This document shows positions 44,842 through 56,327 of a stretch of DNA of 64,000 nt, one piece after another. The position numbers and the translations under genes were made by a program. Source of the stretch: Chromobacterium sp. ATCC 53434 (GTDB lineage Bacteria; Pseudomonadota; Gammaproteobacteria; Burkholderiales; Chromobacteriaceae); assembly GCF_002848345.1 (NCBI RefSeq), contig NZ_CP025429.1, forward strand, positions 5,074,982 through 5,138,981, read 5' to 3'. The number at the start of each line of letters is the position of its first letter. Position 1 is the stretch's first letter. The notes beneath the pieces are model-generated. The model saw only the letters and a program-made list of their open reading frames with translations. It had not been told where the DNA came from and ran no database searches.

Positions 44842-45345
44842 GGCGTGGGTTTGCGGGCGGAGCGTGACGGGTAGGGTGCGTCACCCCAACGGGGCGACGC
44901 ACCGCGTGTTTGCCGTTTGCTCGCGCGGTCGGGCGAGACGCGTTGGCGGTGCGCGGCTTTGTGGTGCGCGTGCTCTATGGCGTTGCCCAATGGTGCGTTG
45001 CTCAACGGTGCGTCGCCCATCGGTGCGTCGCCGCACCCTACCATGGGGTTGGCGGGGCGTGGGTTTGCGGGCGAGGCGTGACGGGTAGGGTGTGTCACCC
45101 CAACGGGGCGACGCACCGCGTGCTTGCCGTTTGCTTGCGCGGTCGGGCGAGACGCGTGGCGGTGCGCGGCTTTGTGGTGTGAGTGCTCTACGGCGTTGCC
45201 CAATGGTGCGTCGCTCAACGGTGCGTCGCCTATCGGTGCGTCGCCCCTTCGGGGTGACGCACCCTACCATGGGATTGGTGGGGCGTGGGTTTGCGGGCGG
45301 GGCGTGACGGGTAGGGTGCGTCACCCCAACGGGGCGACGCACCAG
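44842..45345. repeat. tandem array of a 214-226-base palindromic repeat
   Basis: Units start at 44842, 45056 and 45282 with GGCGTGGGTTTGCGGGCG. Each carries GGGTAGGGTGYGTCACCCC .. GGGGCGACGCACC, whose arms GGTGCGTC and GACGCACC form hairpins; the third unit is cut short at about 45345. Within units the shorter motif GGTGCGTYGC is itself repeated. The gap of 529 bases up to 45362 holds nothing else; open frames through it are artefacts of the repeats. Confidence 0.85.
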
Positions 45346-45362
45346 TCGACCTGCTTTCCCGC

Positions 45363-46565
45363 TCAGATGGTGTCGGTTTGCGGCACCAGCAGGTCGGCGC
45401 ACAGCACGTGCATGCACTCGTCTATCTCGATCGCCATCGACATCGTCACGCAGGAGCGCGGGTCGGTCATCGACAGATAGGGTTCGCTCATGTACAGCAC
45501 GCCGGGCTGGTCGACCGCGTGCTGGAAGTAGCTGCGGCGCGACCACACCGCGCCGGTGGTGTCGGCCAGCGGCGCGAAGCGCGGGTCCAGGCTGTTCGAC
45601 GACTGCCGGCTGCTGAGGTTGCGGCCTATCTGCCGGCCCTCGCTGTCCAGCAGGAAGCAGCGGATCACGTCCGGCAGCGACAGCATCGGTTTGGCGGCGA
45701 GGTCGAACGGCGTGCCCTGCATCAGCGAGATCGCGCTCTGGACGAAGCATTGCCGCGCCAGCTCGATCTGGCGGCGGGTCAGCTTGCGCTTCAGCAGCGC
45801 GTGCGCCATCAGTTCGTCCCAGCGCTCGTCCAGCTTCGGCGTGATGATGTCGTCGCCTTCCGGCACTTCGGCCGGGTGGGCGATGAAATAGCCCTGGATC
45901 AGGTCGCAGCCGGAATCCATCGCGATCAGCACGTCGCGCTCGGTTTCTATGCCTTCGACCACGACCAGCGCACCGATTTCGTGCATCAGCCGCACCAGCC
46001 GCGTCAACAGGCTGCGGCTGCGCGGCTGCATGATGGCGTTGCGCAGCAGCTGGCGGTCGAATTTGACCAGTCCCGGCTCCAGCTGGCAGACCCGCTCCAG
46101 ATTGGAATGGCCGACGCCGAAGTCGTCGATGGCGATCATGAAGCCGTTGTTCTTCAGGATGTTGACGCCCTCGATCAGCGCCTCGTCCACCTCCAGCACG
46201 TGCTCCAGCACTTCCAGCACCACCGAGTGCGGTTGCAGGCCGGCCTGGCGGATATTGTTGACCAGCGCCATCGCCCGGTCGGGCCGCGACAGCGAGGCGG
46301 CGTCGATATTGAGGAACAGCCAGCGCGGCTTGTCCGACTGCAGCGCGTTGAAGCGTTGGATATGGGCCTGGCACACCGCCAGGTCCAGCTGGTGGCGGCG
46401 TTCCGGCGATACGGCGGTGTAGAAGGCCTCGGCCGGGCTGAGCGCGGTATTGCCCTGCTCGGCGCGCAGCAAGGCCTCCACGCCTATGCTGCGCCGGTGC
46501 GCCAGGCTGTAGACCGGTTGGAAGTGGCTGCCGAGTTTCAGGCCGGCGTGCTCGAAAACTGTCAT
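45363..46565 (-). CDS. EAL-domain c-di-GMP phosphodiesterase with C-terminal sensor domain
   Basis: A 400-residue protein. The EAL domain (about residues 1-245) keeps the catalytic motifs: GVEALLR, LFLNID, VLEVLEH, IDDFGVGHSNLE, VKFDRQL, VVVEGIET and QGYFIAHP. The C-terminal 150 residues look like the PAS/Cache-like sensor domain of B. subtilis YkuI. It probably breaks down c-di-GMP in response to an intracellular signal. The ATG at 46565 fits the domain start; GGAGG is 10 bases upstream. Confidence 0.88.
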   Translation of the reverse strand: MTVFEHAGLKLGSHFQPVYSLAHRRSIGVEALLRAEQGNTALSPAEAFYTAVSPERRHQLDLAVCQAHIQRFNALQSDKPRWLFLNIDAASLSRPDRAMALVNNIRQAGLQPHSVVLEVLEHVLEVDEALIEGVNILKNNGFMIAIDDFGVGHSNLERVCQLEPGLVKFDRQLLRNAIMQPRSRSLLTRLVRLMHEIGALVVVEGIETERDVLIAMDSGCDLIQGYFIAHPAEVPEGDDIITPKLDERWDELMAHALLKRKLTRRQIELARQCFVQSAISLMQGTPFDLAAKPMLSLPDVIRCFLLDSEGRQIGRNLSSRQSSNSLDPRFAPLADTTGAVWSRRSYFQHAVDQPGVLYMSEPYLSMTDPRSCVTMSMAIEIDECMHVLCADLLVPQTDTI

Positions 46566-46665
46566 CGGGATGCTGCCTCCATGTGGTCGGGCTCTGTCGT
46601 TTGGCCCGTCTATGCGCACAAGCAATCGGCATTCCAGTTTAGTGCATGGCTGTCGGAAATAAGAA

Positions 46666-46683
46666 ACGGGCCCGAAGGCCCGT
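46666..46683 (-). terminator. terminator after the Tim44-like gene
   Basis: ACGGGCC pairs with GGCCCGT around a four-base loop. On the minus strand TTTCTTATT follows. Confidence 0.65.
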
Positions 46684-46740
46684 CGTCAACGAGTGTTAAG
46701 TTCGCCCGGAACGCGACAGCGTCCGGGCGCGCGGCATCGC

Positions 46741-47709
46741 TCAGTCCTGCTGGATGCCGGCCACCAGCCAGCGGCCGCCGGTATTGCCGTCCTTGACGTA
46801 GTGCCAGGTTTCGCCGAAAGGCACCAGTGGCGCGTTCACTTCTTCGCTGACCTGGCCGGAGAAGCGCACGCTGGCCACATAGCCGCCGTTTTCGACGGTG
46901 GCGTCGACCAGCTGGCAGTCCAGCTGCGGGAAGTCGGCGACGCCGCTGTTGCCGGCGATGTCGTCGCGCAGCGCCGCGAACAGCTCCGGCGTCAGGTATT
47001 TGCGCACTTCCTCCAGGCTGTCGGGCGTGTTCAGGCTCTGCAGGTGCAGGAAGGTGGCCTTGGCCTGGCGCAGGAAGTTCGGCGTTTCGGTGCCGTCGGG
47101 CAGGCGGGCCGGCGCGCTGCTCGGCGCCGGGGCGCCGCCGCCGAAGCCGTTGCCGCCGAGGCCGGAGCCGATTTTCGGAATCGAATCGAAGCCGCCCGCT
47201 TGCTCCTGCACGCGGTTCATGCCCTGCGGCATGCCGGCCGGTTGCGGCGCGCCGGCATTGCCCGCCTTGCGGCGGAAGAACATCATGCCGCCGACCAGCA
47301 GCAGACCCAGCAGCGCCAGCAGGCCCCAGGGCATGCCGCCCTTTTCCTGCGGCGCGGCGGCCGGCTGTTGCTGCGCCTGCGAGGCGTTCGGCTGAGCGGC
47401 CGCGGCCTGCTTGTCGTTGCCGGACGAGCCTATCATGTAGCCTGCGGCGGCGCCGACGGCGCCAGCGGCCAGCGCGGTGCCGATGCCCGGGCCCTTTTTC
47501 TGCGGCTGGGCCTGGGCCGGCACGCCGCCTGCCTGCGGCGCGGCCATCGGCTGCGGAGCCGGCGTGCTCGGCTGGTAGCTGCGGGTGGGGGCGGAGCGCT
47601 GCATGCCCGCGCTCTTGCCCTTGCCGAGGCGGGCGGCCTCGGCGAACGGCGTGGCCAACACGGAAACCATGGTGAAGGCGAGTACGATCGTCTTCGCGCG
47701 AGTGGTCAT
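46741..47709 (-). CDS. Tim44-like domain membrane protein
   Basis: A 322-residue protein. It has a signal-like N-terminus (TIVLAFTMVSVLATPFAEA), a Gln/Pro/Ala-rich segment with a glycine-rich hydrophobic stretch, a membrane helix (GLLALLGLLLVGGMMFF) and a C-terminal Tim44-like domain (about residues 185-322; FLRQAKATFLHLQSLNTPDSLEEVRKYLTPELF). Bacterial Tim44-like proteins are of unknown function. Confidence 0.83.
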   Translation of the reverse strand: MTTRAKTIVLAFTMVSVLATPFAEAARLGKGKSAGMQRSAPTRSYQPSTPAPQPMAAPQAGGVPAQAQPQKKGPGIGTALAAGAVGAAAGYMIGSSGNDKQAAAAQPNASQAQQQPAAAPQEKGGMPWGLLALLGLLLVGGMMFFRRKAGNAGAPQPAGMPQGMNRVQEQAGGFDSIPKIGSGLGGNGFGGGAPAPSSAPARLPDGTETPNFLRQAKATFLHLQSLNTPDSLEEVRKYLTPELFAALRDDIAGNSGVADFPQLDCQLVDATVENGGYVASVRFSGQVSEEVNAPLVPFGETWHYVKDGNTGGRWLVAGIQQD

Positions 47710-47763
47710 GTTTTATTTTCCTGAGTGGTTTGAGTTGCCCCGGTAGGACCGGGAAGATGCGAT

Positions 47764-48459
47764 TTAGTTTTGGTCCGCATACAGAATTTCAAGCACGCGG
47801 GCGGTGCCGTCGGCAATGCCGAAGCGGACATTGTAGCAATACAGCGACACGCCGTAGACGCGTTCGGGATCGTCCTGGTAGGCCGGACGCGGGTCCTGCG
47901 CCAGCACCTGGTCCACCAGTCCGGCGAAGCCGGCCGGCGGCGTCAGCGCCGCCAGCTGCCGGCGGGCCTCGTCGCTCCAGGCCACGGCCAGCTGCGGCGG
48001 CGGGCCGTCGACGAAGCCGCCGCGCGCCTCGGGGCGGGACTCGACGAAGGGGATGTAGGGCTTGATGTCCAGCACCGGCGTGCCGTCCAATAGATCGGCG
48101 CCGGCCAGTTCCAGCGTCGCGCCGCCGTCGGTGTTCACCGAAACCAGCTCGACCAGCGACAGGCCCAGCGGATTCGGCCTGTGGGTGGCGCGGCTGGCGA
48201 ATACGCCGACCTTGGCGTTGCCGCCCAGCCTGGGTGGCCGCACCAGCGGCTGCCAGCCGCGCGCCAGCGTCTGGTGGAAGACGAAGTGGATCCAGACGTG
48301 GGAAAACGCTTCCAGGCCGCGCACGCAGTCCGGCTGGTTGTACGGCGGCAGCAGCTCCAGCGTGACGCGGGCGTCGACCAGCGACGGCTGGCGCGGGATG
48401 CCGAATTTTTCGCGATACGGCGAGCGGATCACGCCTATCGTTTCAAAGCTGTAGTTCAT
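47764..48459 (-). CDS. trmO: tRNA (N6-threonylcarbamoyladenosine37-N6)-methyltransferase
   Basis: A 231-residue protein of the TsaA/TrmO family, which methylates t6A37 in tRNA-Thr. It starts FETIGVIRSPYREKFGIPRQP and has FSHVWIHFVFH, VGVFASRATHRPNPLGLS and DGTPVLDIKPYIPFVES. A C-terminal extension (PERVYGVSLYCYNVRFGI) completes the fold. It is 40 bases after the upstream acyltransferase gene. Confidence 0.9.
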   Translation of the reverse strand: MNYSFETIGVIRSPYREKFGIPRQPSLVDARVTLELLPPYNQPDCVRGLEAFSHVWIHFVFHQTLARGWQPLVRPPRLGGNAKVGVFASRATHRPNPLGLSLVELVSVNTDGGATLELAGADLLDGTPVLDIKPYIPFVESRPEARGGFVDGPPPQLAVAWSDEARRQLAALTPPAGFAGLVDQVLAQDPRPAYQDDPERVYGVSLYCYNVRFGIADGTARVLEILYADQN

Positions 48460-48499
48460 GCCGGGATTGTAGCATCCCGGCCCGCGCCGCCCGCCTGAC

Positions 48500-49249
48500 T
48501 CAGCCGACGAAGTGCTTGTTGTAGCGCGCGCTGAGCCGGCTCATCGGCAGCAGCATGAAGAAGTCGGCGCAGTTGAAGTCCGGGTCCCAGGCCGGCTCGC
48601 CGCAGACATGGGCGCCGGCGCGCAGATAGCCCTTGATCAGCGGCGGCAGCGGCACCGGGGCGGTGTCGTCGGCGACGCGGTCCAGCGGCAGCGGCAGGTG
48701 GGGAAAGACGCGCCATTCGGCCGGCGCCAGATACTGGCCTTCCAGCTGGCGGTACAGGCTGACGGCCTGGTGGCCGCCGTCGGTCAGCGACACGCTGGCA
48801 CAGCCGGCCAGATAGGCGCCGCCCTGCTGCTGGACGTAGTCGGCCAGGCCGGACCACAGCAGCGCGATCACCGCGCCGGAGCGGAAGTCGCGGTGCACGC
48901 AGGAGCGGCCGACCTCGATCAGGCTGTCGCGCAGGTGGGAGAGGCGGGACAGGTCGAATTCGTGCTCGGAGTACAGGCTCTCGGCGCGGCGGGCGGCTGC
49001 GGGGGGCAGCATGCGGTAGGTGCCCACCACCATGCCGGTGTTGTGGTCCTCGACGATCAGGTGGTCGCACAGCTCGTCGTATTCGTCACGGTCTATGCCC
49101 AGCTCGGCGGAGGCCAGCTCGGCGCCCATCTCGCCGGCGAACACTTCGAAGCGCAGCTTCTGCGCGCGGCGGATATCGTCGGCACTGTTTGCCAGCCGCA
49201 CGGCGAGTTTCGCTTTGTTTCTGCTTGCAAGCTGTTCATTTAGCAGCAT
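48500..49249 (-). CDS. OlsB-like GNAT acyltransferase (ornithine-lipid type)
   Basis: A 249-residue protein with the acyltransferase core RRAQKLRFEVFAGEMGA, DEYDELCDHLIVEDHNTGMVVGTYRML, VGRSCVHRDFRSGAVIALLWSGLADYV and ADFFMLLPMSRLSARYNKHF. It matches the L-ornithine N-alpha-acyltransferase family, the first step of ornithine lipid synthesis; OlsA is not seen here. It leads a minus-strand run with trmO and the Tim44-like gene. Confidence 0.8.
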   Translation of the reverse strand: MLLNEQLASRNKAKLAVRLANSADDIRRAQKLRFEVFAGEMGAELASAELGIDRDEYDELCDHLIVEDHNTGMVVGTYRMLPPAAARRAESLYSEHEFDLSRLSHLRDSLIEVGRSCVHRDFRSGAVIALLWSGLADYVQQQGGAYLAGCASVSLTDGGHQAVSLYRQLEGQYLAPAEWRVFPHLPLPLDRVADDTAPVPLPPLIKGYLRAGAHVCGEPAWDPDFNCADFFMLLPMSRLSARYNKHFVG

Positions 49250-49379
49250 GTTTTGCCCCTCGTGGTGATGAGTCTCATGCTAGGGGGGCTGTTTGACGCG
49301 ACGATGTCCGTGCGATGACTATGTCGTGACGCGGTCTTGACGATGGTGTTACGGCGGCGGGGTTATTGAAATCAATGAC

Positions 49380-49408
49380 TTATCAGGCAAACGGTTTTGG
49401 CGTAGAAT
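49380..49408 (+). promoter_or_regulatory. promoter of the mnmG-rsmG-parAB unit
   Basis: TTATCA and TAGAAT are separated by 17 bases, 35 bases before the mnmG start. It is the only good promoter-like sequence in the 193-base gap from the divergent acyltransferase gene. Confidence 0.6.
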
Positions 49409-49442
49409 AGGCCGTTTTTCCGTTCGGTTTGCTCTTTCAGCC

Positions 49443-51341
49443 ATGATTTATCCGACAAGCTTCGACGTGATAGTGGTGGGCGGCGGTCACGCCGGCACCG
49501 AGGCCGCGCTGGCCGCCGCGCGCATGGGCTGCGCCACGCTCCTCCTGACGCACAACATCGAGACCCTGGGCCAGATGTCGTGCAATCCGTCGATCGGCGG
49601 CATCGGCAAGGGTCACCTGGTGAAAGAGGTGGACGCGCTGGGCGGCGCGATGGCGCTGGCCACCGACATCGGCGGCATACAGTTCCGCACGCTGAACGCG
49701 TCCAAGGGACCGGCGGTGCGCGCCACCCGCGCCCAGGCCGACCGCGTGCTGTACAAGGCGGCGATCCGCGAGATGCTGGAGAACCAGCCCAATCTGACGC
49801 TGTTCCAGCAGCCGGTGGACGATCTGTTGATCGAAGGCGACCGCGTCGTCGGCGCCATCACCGCGATAGGCATCACCTTCCGCGCCAAGACGGTGGTGCT
49901 GACCGCCGGCACCTTCCTGTCCGGCAAGATCCATGTCGGCATGGAAAACTACACCGGCGGCCGCGCCGGCGACCAGGCCGCGTCGACGCTGGGCGAGCGG
50001 CTGCGCGAGCTGGACTTGCCGGTGGGCCGGCTGAAGACCGGCACGCCGCCGCGCATCGACGGCCGCAGCGTCGATTTCTCGGTGATGGAAGAGCAGCCGG
50101 GCGACGTGCCCGAGCCGGTGTTCTCCTACCGCGGCGATCGCGCGATGCACCCGAAGCAACTGCCGTGCTGGATCACCCACACCAACGAGCGCACCCACGA
50201 CATCATCCGCAGCGGCTTCGACCGCAGCCCGATGTTCACCGGCGTGATCGAGGGCGTCGGCCCGCGCTACTGCCCGTCGATCGAGGACAAGATCAACCGC
50301 TTCGCCGACAAGGACAGCCACCAGGTCTTCCTGGAGCCGGAAGGCCTGACGACGCATGAATTCTATCCGAACGGCATTTCCACCAGCCTGCCGTTCGACA
50401 TCCAGCTGGCCGCGGTGCGCTCGATACGCGGCATGGAGAACGCCCACATCCTGCGCCCCGGCTACGCGATCGAATACGATTACTTCGACCCGCGCGGCCT
50501 GAAGGCCTCGCTGGAGACCAAGGCCATCCAGGGCCTGTTCTTCGCCGGCCAGATCAACGGCACCACCGGTTACGAGGAGGCGGCGGCCCAGGGCCTGCTG
50601 GCCGGCCTGAATGCCGGCCTGTTCGCCCGCGAGCAGGACGCCTGGTGTCCGCGCCGCGACGAGGCCTACCTCGGCGTGCTGGTCGACGATCTGATCACCA
50701 AGGGCGTGTCCGAGCCGTACCGGATGTTCACCAGCCGCGCCGAGTTCCGTCTCCAGTTGAGAGAGGACAACGCCGACCTGCGCCTGACCGAGGCCGGCCG
50801 CAAGCTGGGCCTGGTCGGCGACGCGCAATGGGACGCCTTCTGCCGCAAGCGCGACGCCGTCGACGCCGAGAAGGCGCGCCTGCAGGCCACCTGGCTGCAT
50901 CCGTCCAGACTGGCCGATCCGGCCGCGCTTGAGCGCGTGCTGGGCAAGCCGATAGAGCGCGAATACACTTTGCAGGACCTGCTGAAACGCCCCAATGTGC
51001 CGTACCGCGAGCTGATGACGGTGCCGGAAGCCACCGAAGGCGCGCCGGAACTGTCCGACGAGGTTGCCGAGCAGGTGGAAATTCAGGTCAAATACCAGGG
51101 ATACATCAATCGCCAGAACGAAGAACTGGCGCGCCGCGACAATCTGGAAGACATCCGTCTGCCGGGCGACATCGACTACAGCCTGGTCAAGGGCCTGTCC
51201 AAGGAAGTGCAACAGAGGCTGAATCAGCAGCGCCCGGAAACAATGGGCCAGGCTTCGCGCATCCAGGGCATCACCCCGGCCGCCGTCGCCCTGCTGCTGG
51301 TGCACCTGAAACGCGGCTTCACCGACGCTAAGATCGTATGA
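49443..51341 (+). CDS. mnmG: tRNA uridine-5-carboxymethylaminomethyl modification enzyme MnmG
   Basis: A 632-residue FAD protein that works with MnmE to modify wobble uridine-34. The FAD-binding motif is [19 protein letters not shown] at the N-terminus; [33 protein letters not shown] and [15 protein letters not shown] are typical. Full length. It overlaps rsmG by 4 bases. Confidence 0.96.
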   Translation: MIYPTSFDVIVVGGGHAGTEAALAAARMGCATLLLTHNIETLGQMSCNPSIGGIGKGHLVKEVDALGGAMALATDIGGIQFRTLNASKGPAVRATRAQADRVLYKAAIREMLENQPNLTLFQQPVDDLLIEGDRVVGAITAIGITFRAKTVVLTAGTFLSGKIHVGMENYTGGRAGDQAASTLGERLRELDLPVGRLKTGTPPRIDGRSVDFSVMEEQPGDVPEPVFSYRGDRAMHPKQLPCWITHTNERTHDIIRSGFDRSPMFTGVIEGVGPRYCPSIEDKINRFADKDSHQVFLEPEGLTTHEFYPNGISTSLPFDIQLAAVRSIRGMENAHILRPGYAIEYDYFDPRGLKASLETKAIQGLFFAGQINGTTGYEEAAAQGLLAGLNAGLFAREQDAWCPRRDEAYLGVLVDDLITKGVSEPYRMFTSRAEFRLQLREDNADLRLTEAGRKLGLVGDAQWDAFCRKRDAVDAEKARLQATWLHPSRLADPAALERVLGKPIEREYTLQDLLKRPNVPYRELMTVPEATEGAPELSDEVAEQVEIQVKYQGYINRQNEELARRDNLEDIRLPGDIDYSLVKGLSKEVQQRLNQQRPETMGQASRIQGITPAAVALLLVHLKRGFTDAKIV

Positions 51342-51967
51342 CATTACATACCGCAGAATTACAACAAGGGCTGGCCCAACTGGCGCTGGATTTGACCGAA
51401 CCGCAGCTGACGCTGCTGGAGCGCTATCTGGCGCTGCTGGTCAAATGGAACCAGACCTACAATCTGACCGCGATTCGCCAGGAAGAGCGCATGGTCAGCT
51501 ATCATCTGCTGGACAGCCTGAGCCTGGTGCCGCACCTGACCGGCGGCACGCGCATGCTGGACGTCGGCTCCGGCGGCGGCATGCCCGGCATTCCGACCGC
51601 GATCGCGCGGCCGGATCTGCAGGTGGCGCTCTTGGATTCCAATCACAAGAAAACCACCTTCCTGCGCCAGGTGGTGGTGGAGCTGGGCCTGCCCAATGTG
51701 CAGGTGGTCACCGACCGCGTCGAGGCCTACCAGCCGGAGCAGAAGTTCGATCGCATCACCAGCCGCGCGTTCTCCGAGCTGTCCGAGTTCGTCAAGCTGA
51801 CCCGCCATCTGATGGCCGAAGACGGCCAGTACGTGGCGATGAAGGGCGTGTATCCGTATGAGGAAATCGCCTTGCTGCCGCAAGGCGTGGCGGTTTCGGA
51901 GGTGCTGCCGGTAACGGTGCCGGGGCTGGACGCCGAACGCCATCTGGTGAGGATGGTGCTGCAATGA
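51338..51967 (+). CDS. rsmG: 16S rRNA (guanine 527-N7)-methyltransferase
   Basis: A 209-residue SAM-dependent methyltransferase. The SAM motif is [46 protein letters not shown] is the conserved substrate region, and [10 protein letters not shown] follows. Loss of RsmG gives low-level streptomycin resistance in other bacteria. Overlaps parA (ATGA). Confidence 0.95.
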   Translation: MTLHTAELQQGLAQLALDLTEPQLTLLERYLALLVKWNQTYNLTAIRQEERMVSYHLLDSLSLVPHLTGGTRMLDVGSGGGMPGIPTAIARPDLQVALLDSNHKKTTFLRQVVVELGLPNVQVVTDRVEAYQPEQKFDRITSRAFSELSEFVKLTRHLMAEDGQYVAMKGVYPYEEIALLPQGVAVSEVLPVTVPGLDAERHLVRMVLQ

Positions 51968-52755
51968 ATCCACGCGTGATCGCGGTGGCCAACCAGAAGG
52001 GCGGGGTGGGCAAGACCACCACCGTCGTCAATCTGGCGGCCGGTTTGGCCGAGCTGGGCCGGCGGGTGCTGATCGTCGATCTGGACCCGCAGGGCAACGC
52101 CACCATGGGCAGCGGCATCGCCAAGCAGTCGCTGGAGAAGTCCGGCTACGACGTGCTCTTGGGCGACGCCACCGTCGAGGAGGCGCGCCAGGACGCGAAG
52201 GCCGGCGGCTACCACGTGCTGCCGGCCAACCGCAATCTGGGCGGCGCCGAGCTGGAGCTGGTCAACGAGCTGGCGCGCGAGGCGCGGCTGAAGAACGCGC
52301 TGGCCGAGGTGGCCGGCCAGTACGACTACGTGCTGATCGACAGCCCGCCGTCGTTGAACCTGCTGACGCTGAACGGCCTGGTGGCCGCCGACTGCGTGCT
52401 GATTCCGATGGTGTGCGAATATTACGCGCTGGAGGGCCTGTCCGATCTGGTGGCCACGCTGCGCAAGGTGCGCGTCGCGGTCAATCCGAAGATCGAGATC
52501 ATGGGCTTGCTGCGCACGATGTTCGACGCCCGCAACAACCTGTCGCAACAGGTGTCGGAGCAGCTGGCGCGCCATTTCGGCGACAAGGTGTTCCAGACCG
52601 TGATTCCGCGCAATGTGCGCCTGGCGGAGGCGCCCAGCCATGGCCTGCCCGGCCTGGTCTACGACCGCAGCTCTCGCGGCGCCCAGGCTTATCTGGCGCT
52701 GGCGCAGGAGCTGGTCGAACGGCTCGAACCCGCAACCGCAACTCCCACCGTCTGA
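51964..52755 (+). CDS. parA: chromosome-partitioning ATPase ParA (Soj)
   Basis: A 263-residue deviant Walker ATPase. Walker A is [11 protein letters not shown] with the signature Lys, and [12 protein letters not shown] and [16 protein letters not shown] are Walker A' and B. It lacks an N-terminal DNA-binding domain, so it is the chromosomal type. It is next to parB, downstream of mnmG-rsmG, the usual origin-proximal context. Confidence 0.95.
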   Translation: MNPRVIAVANQKGGVGKTTTVVNLAAGLAELGRRVLIVDLDPQGNATMGSGIAKQSLEKSGYDVLLGDATVEEARQDAKAGGYHVLPANRNLGGAELELVNELAREARLKNALAEVAGQYDYVLIDSPPSLNLLTLNGLVAADCVLIPMVCEYYALEGLSDLVATLRKVRVAVNPKIEIMGLLRTMFDARNNLSQQVSEQLARHFGDKVFQTVIPRNVRLAEAPSHGLPGLVYDRSSRGAQAYLALAQELVERLEPATATPTV

Positions 52756-52759
52756 CAAT

Positions 52760-53617
52760 ATGGCCAAACTCAAAGGATTGGGGCGCGGTCTCGACGCGCT
52801 CCTGTCCACCGTTGACGCGGTGGACGACAGACTTTCCACGCTTCCGATAGACAGCATCCGTCCCGGCAAGTACCAGCCGCGCAGCTTCATGGACGAGGCG
52901 GCGCTGGACGAGCTGGCGGCCTCCATCCGCGCCCAGGGCATCATACAGCCGCTGATCGTGCGCGAGCTGGGCCTCGGCGACTACGAATTGATCGCCGGCG
53001 AGCGCCGCTGGCGCGCGTCGCGCAAGGCGGGGCTTGCCGAAGTGCCGGTGGTGATCAAGAGCGTGCCGGACGAGGCGGCGCTGGCGATGGCGCTGATCGA
53101 GAACATCCAGCGCCAGGAGCTGGACCCGATCGAGGAGGCGCAGGGCATCAAGCGCCTGATCGACGAGTTCGGCCTGACCCACGAGACCGCCGCCGACGCC
53201 GTCGGCCGTTCGCGCAGCGCGGTGTCCAACCTGCTGCGCCTGTTGGCCCTGCCGCAACCGCTGCAGCAGATGATGCACGAGGGGCATCTGGAGATGGGCC
53301 ACGCCCGCGCGCTGCTGAGCCTGCCGGCCGTCGCCCAGCTGGAGCTGGCGCAGGAAACGGTGCGCAAGGGCATGTCGGTGCGCGAGGTGGAGCGGCGAGT
53401 ACAACAGCATGCTGCGCAAAAAGCGACAGTTTCTCCGCAACAAAAGCGCGCCGATCCGGATGTGGCGAGGCTGGAGGAGCAGGTGTCCGAGGCGATAGGC
53501 GCCAGGGTCTCCATCCGCCACGCGGGCAGCGGCAATGGCAGGCTGGTCATAGAATATGCCAGTCTCGACGAACTGGATTCGCTGCTGGCCAAGCTGCAAA
53601 AAAATCCCCAAAAATGA
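52760..53617 (+). CDS. parB: chromosome-partitioning protein ParB (Spo0J)
   Basis: A 285-residue CTP-dependent clamp. It starts KGLGRGLDALL; the CTP-binding region has QPRSFMD, QPLIVR, YELIAGERRWRAS and ALIENIQRQELDPIEEA; a helix-turn-helix (ETAADAVGRSRSAVSNLLRLL) binds parS; the C-terminus dimerises. The ATG at 52760 is 4 bases after the parA stop. No parS-like palindrome was noticed in this window. Confidence 0.95.
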   Translation: MAKLKGLGRGLDALLSTVDAVDDRLSTLPIDSIRPGKYQPRSFMDEAALDELAASIRAQGIIQPLIVRELGLGDYELIAGERRWRASRKAGLAEVPVVIKSVPDEAALAMALIENIQRQELDPIEEAQGIKRLIDEFGLTHETAADAVGRSRSAVSNLLRLLALPQPLQQMMHEGHLEMGHARALLSLPAVAQLELAQETVRKGMSVREVERRVQQHAAQKATVSPQQKRADPDVARLEEQVSEAIGARVSIRHAGSGNGRLVIEYASLDELDSLLAKLQKNPQK

Positions 53618-53652
53618 GCTTGTTGCGCTGCAAAACCCCCAGATGGGCGAAG

Positions 53653-53682
53653 TTGACGCAACTGAAGCGCAAAGCCTATAAT
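53653..53682 (+). promoter_or_regulatory. promoter of the ATP synthase operon
   Basis: TTGACG and a perfect TATAAT are separated by 18 bases, in the gap between parB and atpI. The near-consensus match fits a strong constitutive operon. Confidence 0.82.
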
Positions 53683-53708
53683 CCAGCGGTTTTTTTGCAC
53701 TGGCGGCC

Positions 53709-54894
<1,186 letters not shown>

Positions 54895-54904
54895 TTTACC
54901 GTAG

Positions 54905-55246
<342 letters not shown>

Positions 55247-55304
55247 TCCGTTTCCGACGGACGCGTAGACGGTTGTTGTAGTCATACTCTGGAGGAAAAC
55301 AAGC

Positions 55305-55775
55305 GTGGAATTCAACGTAACACTACTGGGTCAGGCGATCACGTTCGCCATCCTGGTATGGTTCACCATGAAGTTTGTTTGGCCTCCGCTTACCAACATG
55401 ATGGATGAGCGGGCCAAGCGCATTGCTGATGGCTTGGCCGCAGCTGAGCGTGGCAAGCAGGATCTGGAAGCCGCTGAGAAGCGCGTTGCGGACGAACTCC
55501 GCAAGGCCAAGCAGCAGGCTACCGAGATCGTGGTCGCCGCCGAGAAGCGTGCCAGTCAGATCGTGGACGAAGCCAAGGAAGCGGCTCGCACCGAAGGTGC
55601 ACGCATCGTGGCCGACGCCAAGGCGGAAACCGACCAGGAAGTGCTGCGCGCGAAGGAATCGCTGCGCGCGCATGTCGCCGATCTGGCCGTTGCCGGCGCC
55701 GAGAAGATCCTGCGCAAGGAGATCGACGCCGCGAAACACGCCGACCTGCTTGCCTCCATCAAAGCGGAGTTTTAA
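55305..55775 (+). CDS. atpF: ATP synthase Fo subunit b
   Basis: A 156-residue stator protein. It has an N-terminal membrane helix ([24 protein letters not shown]) and a long charged coiled coil with the conserved hinge [17 protein letters not shown]. Two copies connect Fo to F1. Confidence 0.95.
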   Translation: MEFNVTLLGQAITFAILVWFTMKFVWPPLTNMMDERAKRIADGLAAAERGKQDLEAAEKRVADELRKAKQQATEIVVAAEKRASQIVDEAKEAARTEGARIVADAKAETDQEVLRAKESLRAHVADLAVAGAEKILRKEIDAAKHADLLASIKAEF

Positions 55776-55782
55776 CTAACTC

Positions 55783-56319
55783 ATGGCAGAACTCATTACC
55801 GTCGCAAGGCCCTACGCCGAAGCGGTATACAGCCTCGCCACGGAACAGGGCAAGCTCGACCAGTGGTCGGATGCGCTGTCGTGGCTGGCTGCCATGGTGA
55901 ACAACCCGGATCTGGCCCAAGTCGTCACCAATCCGAAACATACCGCACAAGAGGTTGAGGCGCTGATGCTGGATGTGCTCGGCACGCGTGGCAACGAAGA
56001 CGTAAAACGCTTCATCGCCACGCTGATCGAGAACGCCCGTTTGACGCTGCTGCCCGAAATCGCCGCCCAGTTTGAATTGCTGAAGGCGCAATCGGAAAAC
56101 ATTGTGGACGCCCTGGTGGAGTCCGCTTTTGTTTTGTCCGATGAACAGAAGGCCGAACTGACCAACATGCTTTCCAAGAAGTACGGCAAGTCCGTACGTC
56201 TTGACGTGCGTGAGAACGCCGACCTGATAGGCGGCGTTCGCGTGTCGGTCGGCGACGATGTCATCGACGCTTCCGTGCGCGGCAAACTGCAGGCAATGGC
56301 AGCAAGCCTCAAGAATTAG
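55783..56319 (+). CDS. atpH: ATP synthase F1 subunit delta
   Basis: A 178-residue soluble stator subunit. It starts [14 protein letters not shown] and ends with the family motif [30 protein letters not shown]. It links subunit b to the F1 head. Confidence 0.95.
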   Translation: MAELITVARPYAEAVYSLATEQGKLDQWSDALSWLAAMVNNPDLAQVVTNPKHTAQEVEALMLDVLGTRGNEDVKRFIATLIENARLTLLPEIAAQFELLKAQSENIVDALVESAFVLSDEQKAELTNMLSKKYGKSVRLDVRENADLIGGVRVSVGDDVIDASVRGKLQAMAASLKN

Positions 56320-56327
56320 GAGAGATC

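Noticed and set aside
44881..46632. 583-codon minus-strand frame across the repeat array and the EAL gene
   Set aside because: It is out of frame with the EAL gene and its other part translates the palindromic repeats. It has no domain and a biased Arg/Pro/Ala composition typical of GC-rich shadow frames.
51964..53617. parS centromere near parAB
   Set aside because: No sequence close to the 16-base TGTTTCACGTGAAACA palindrome was noticed in or around parAB, so no site is reported.
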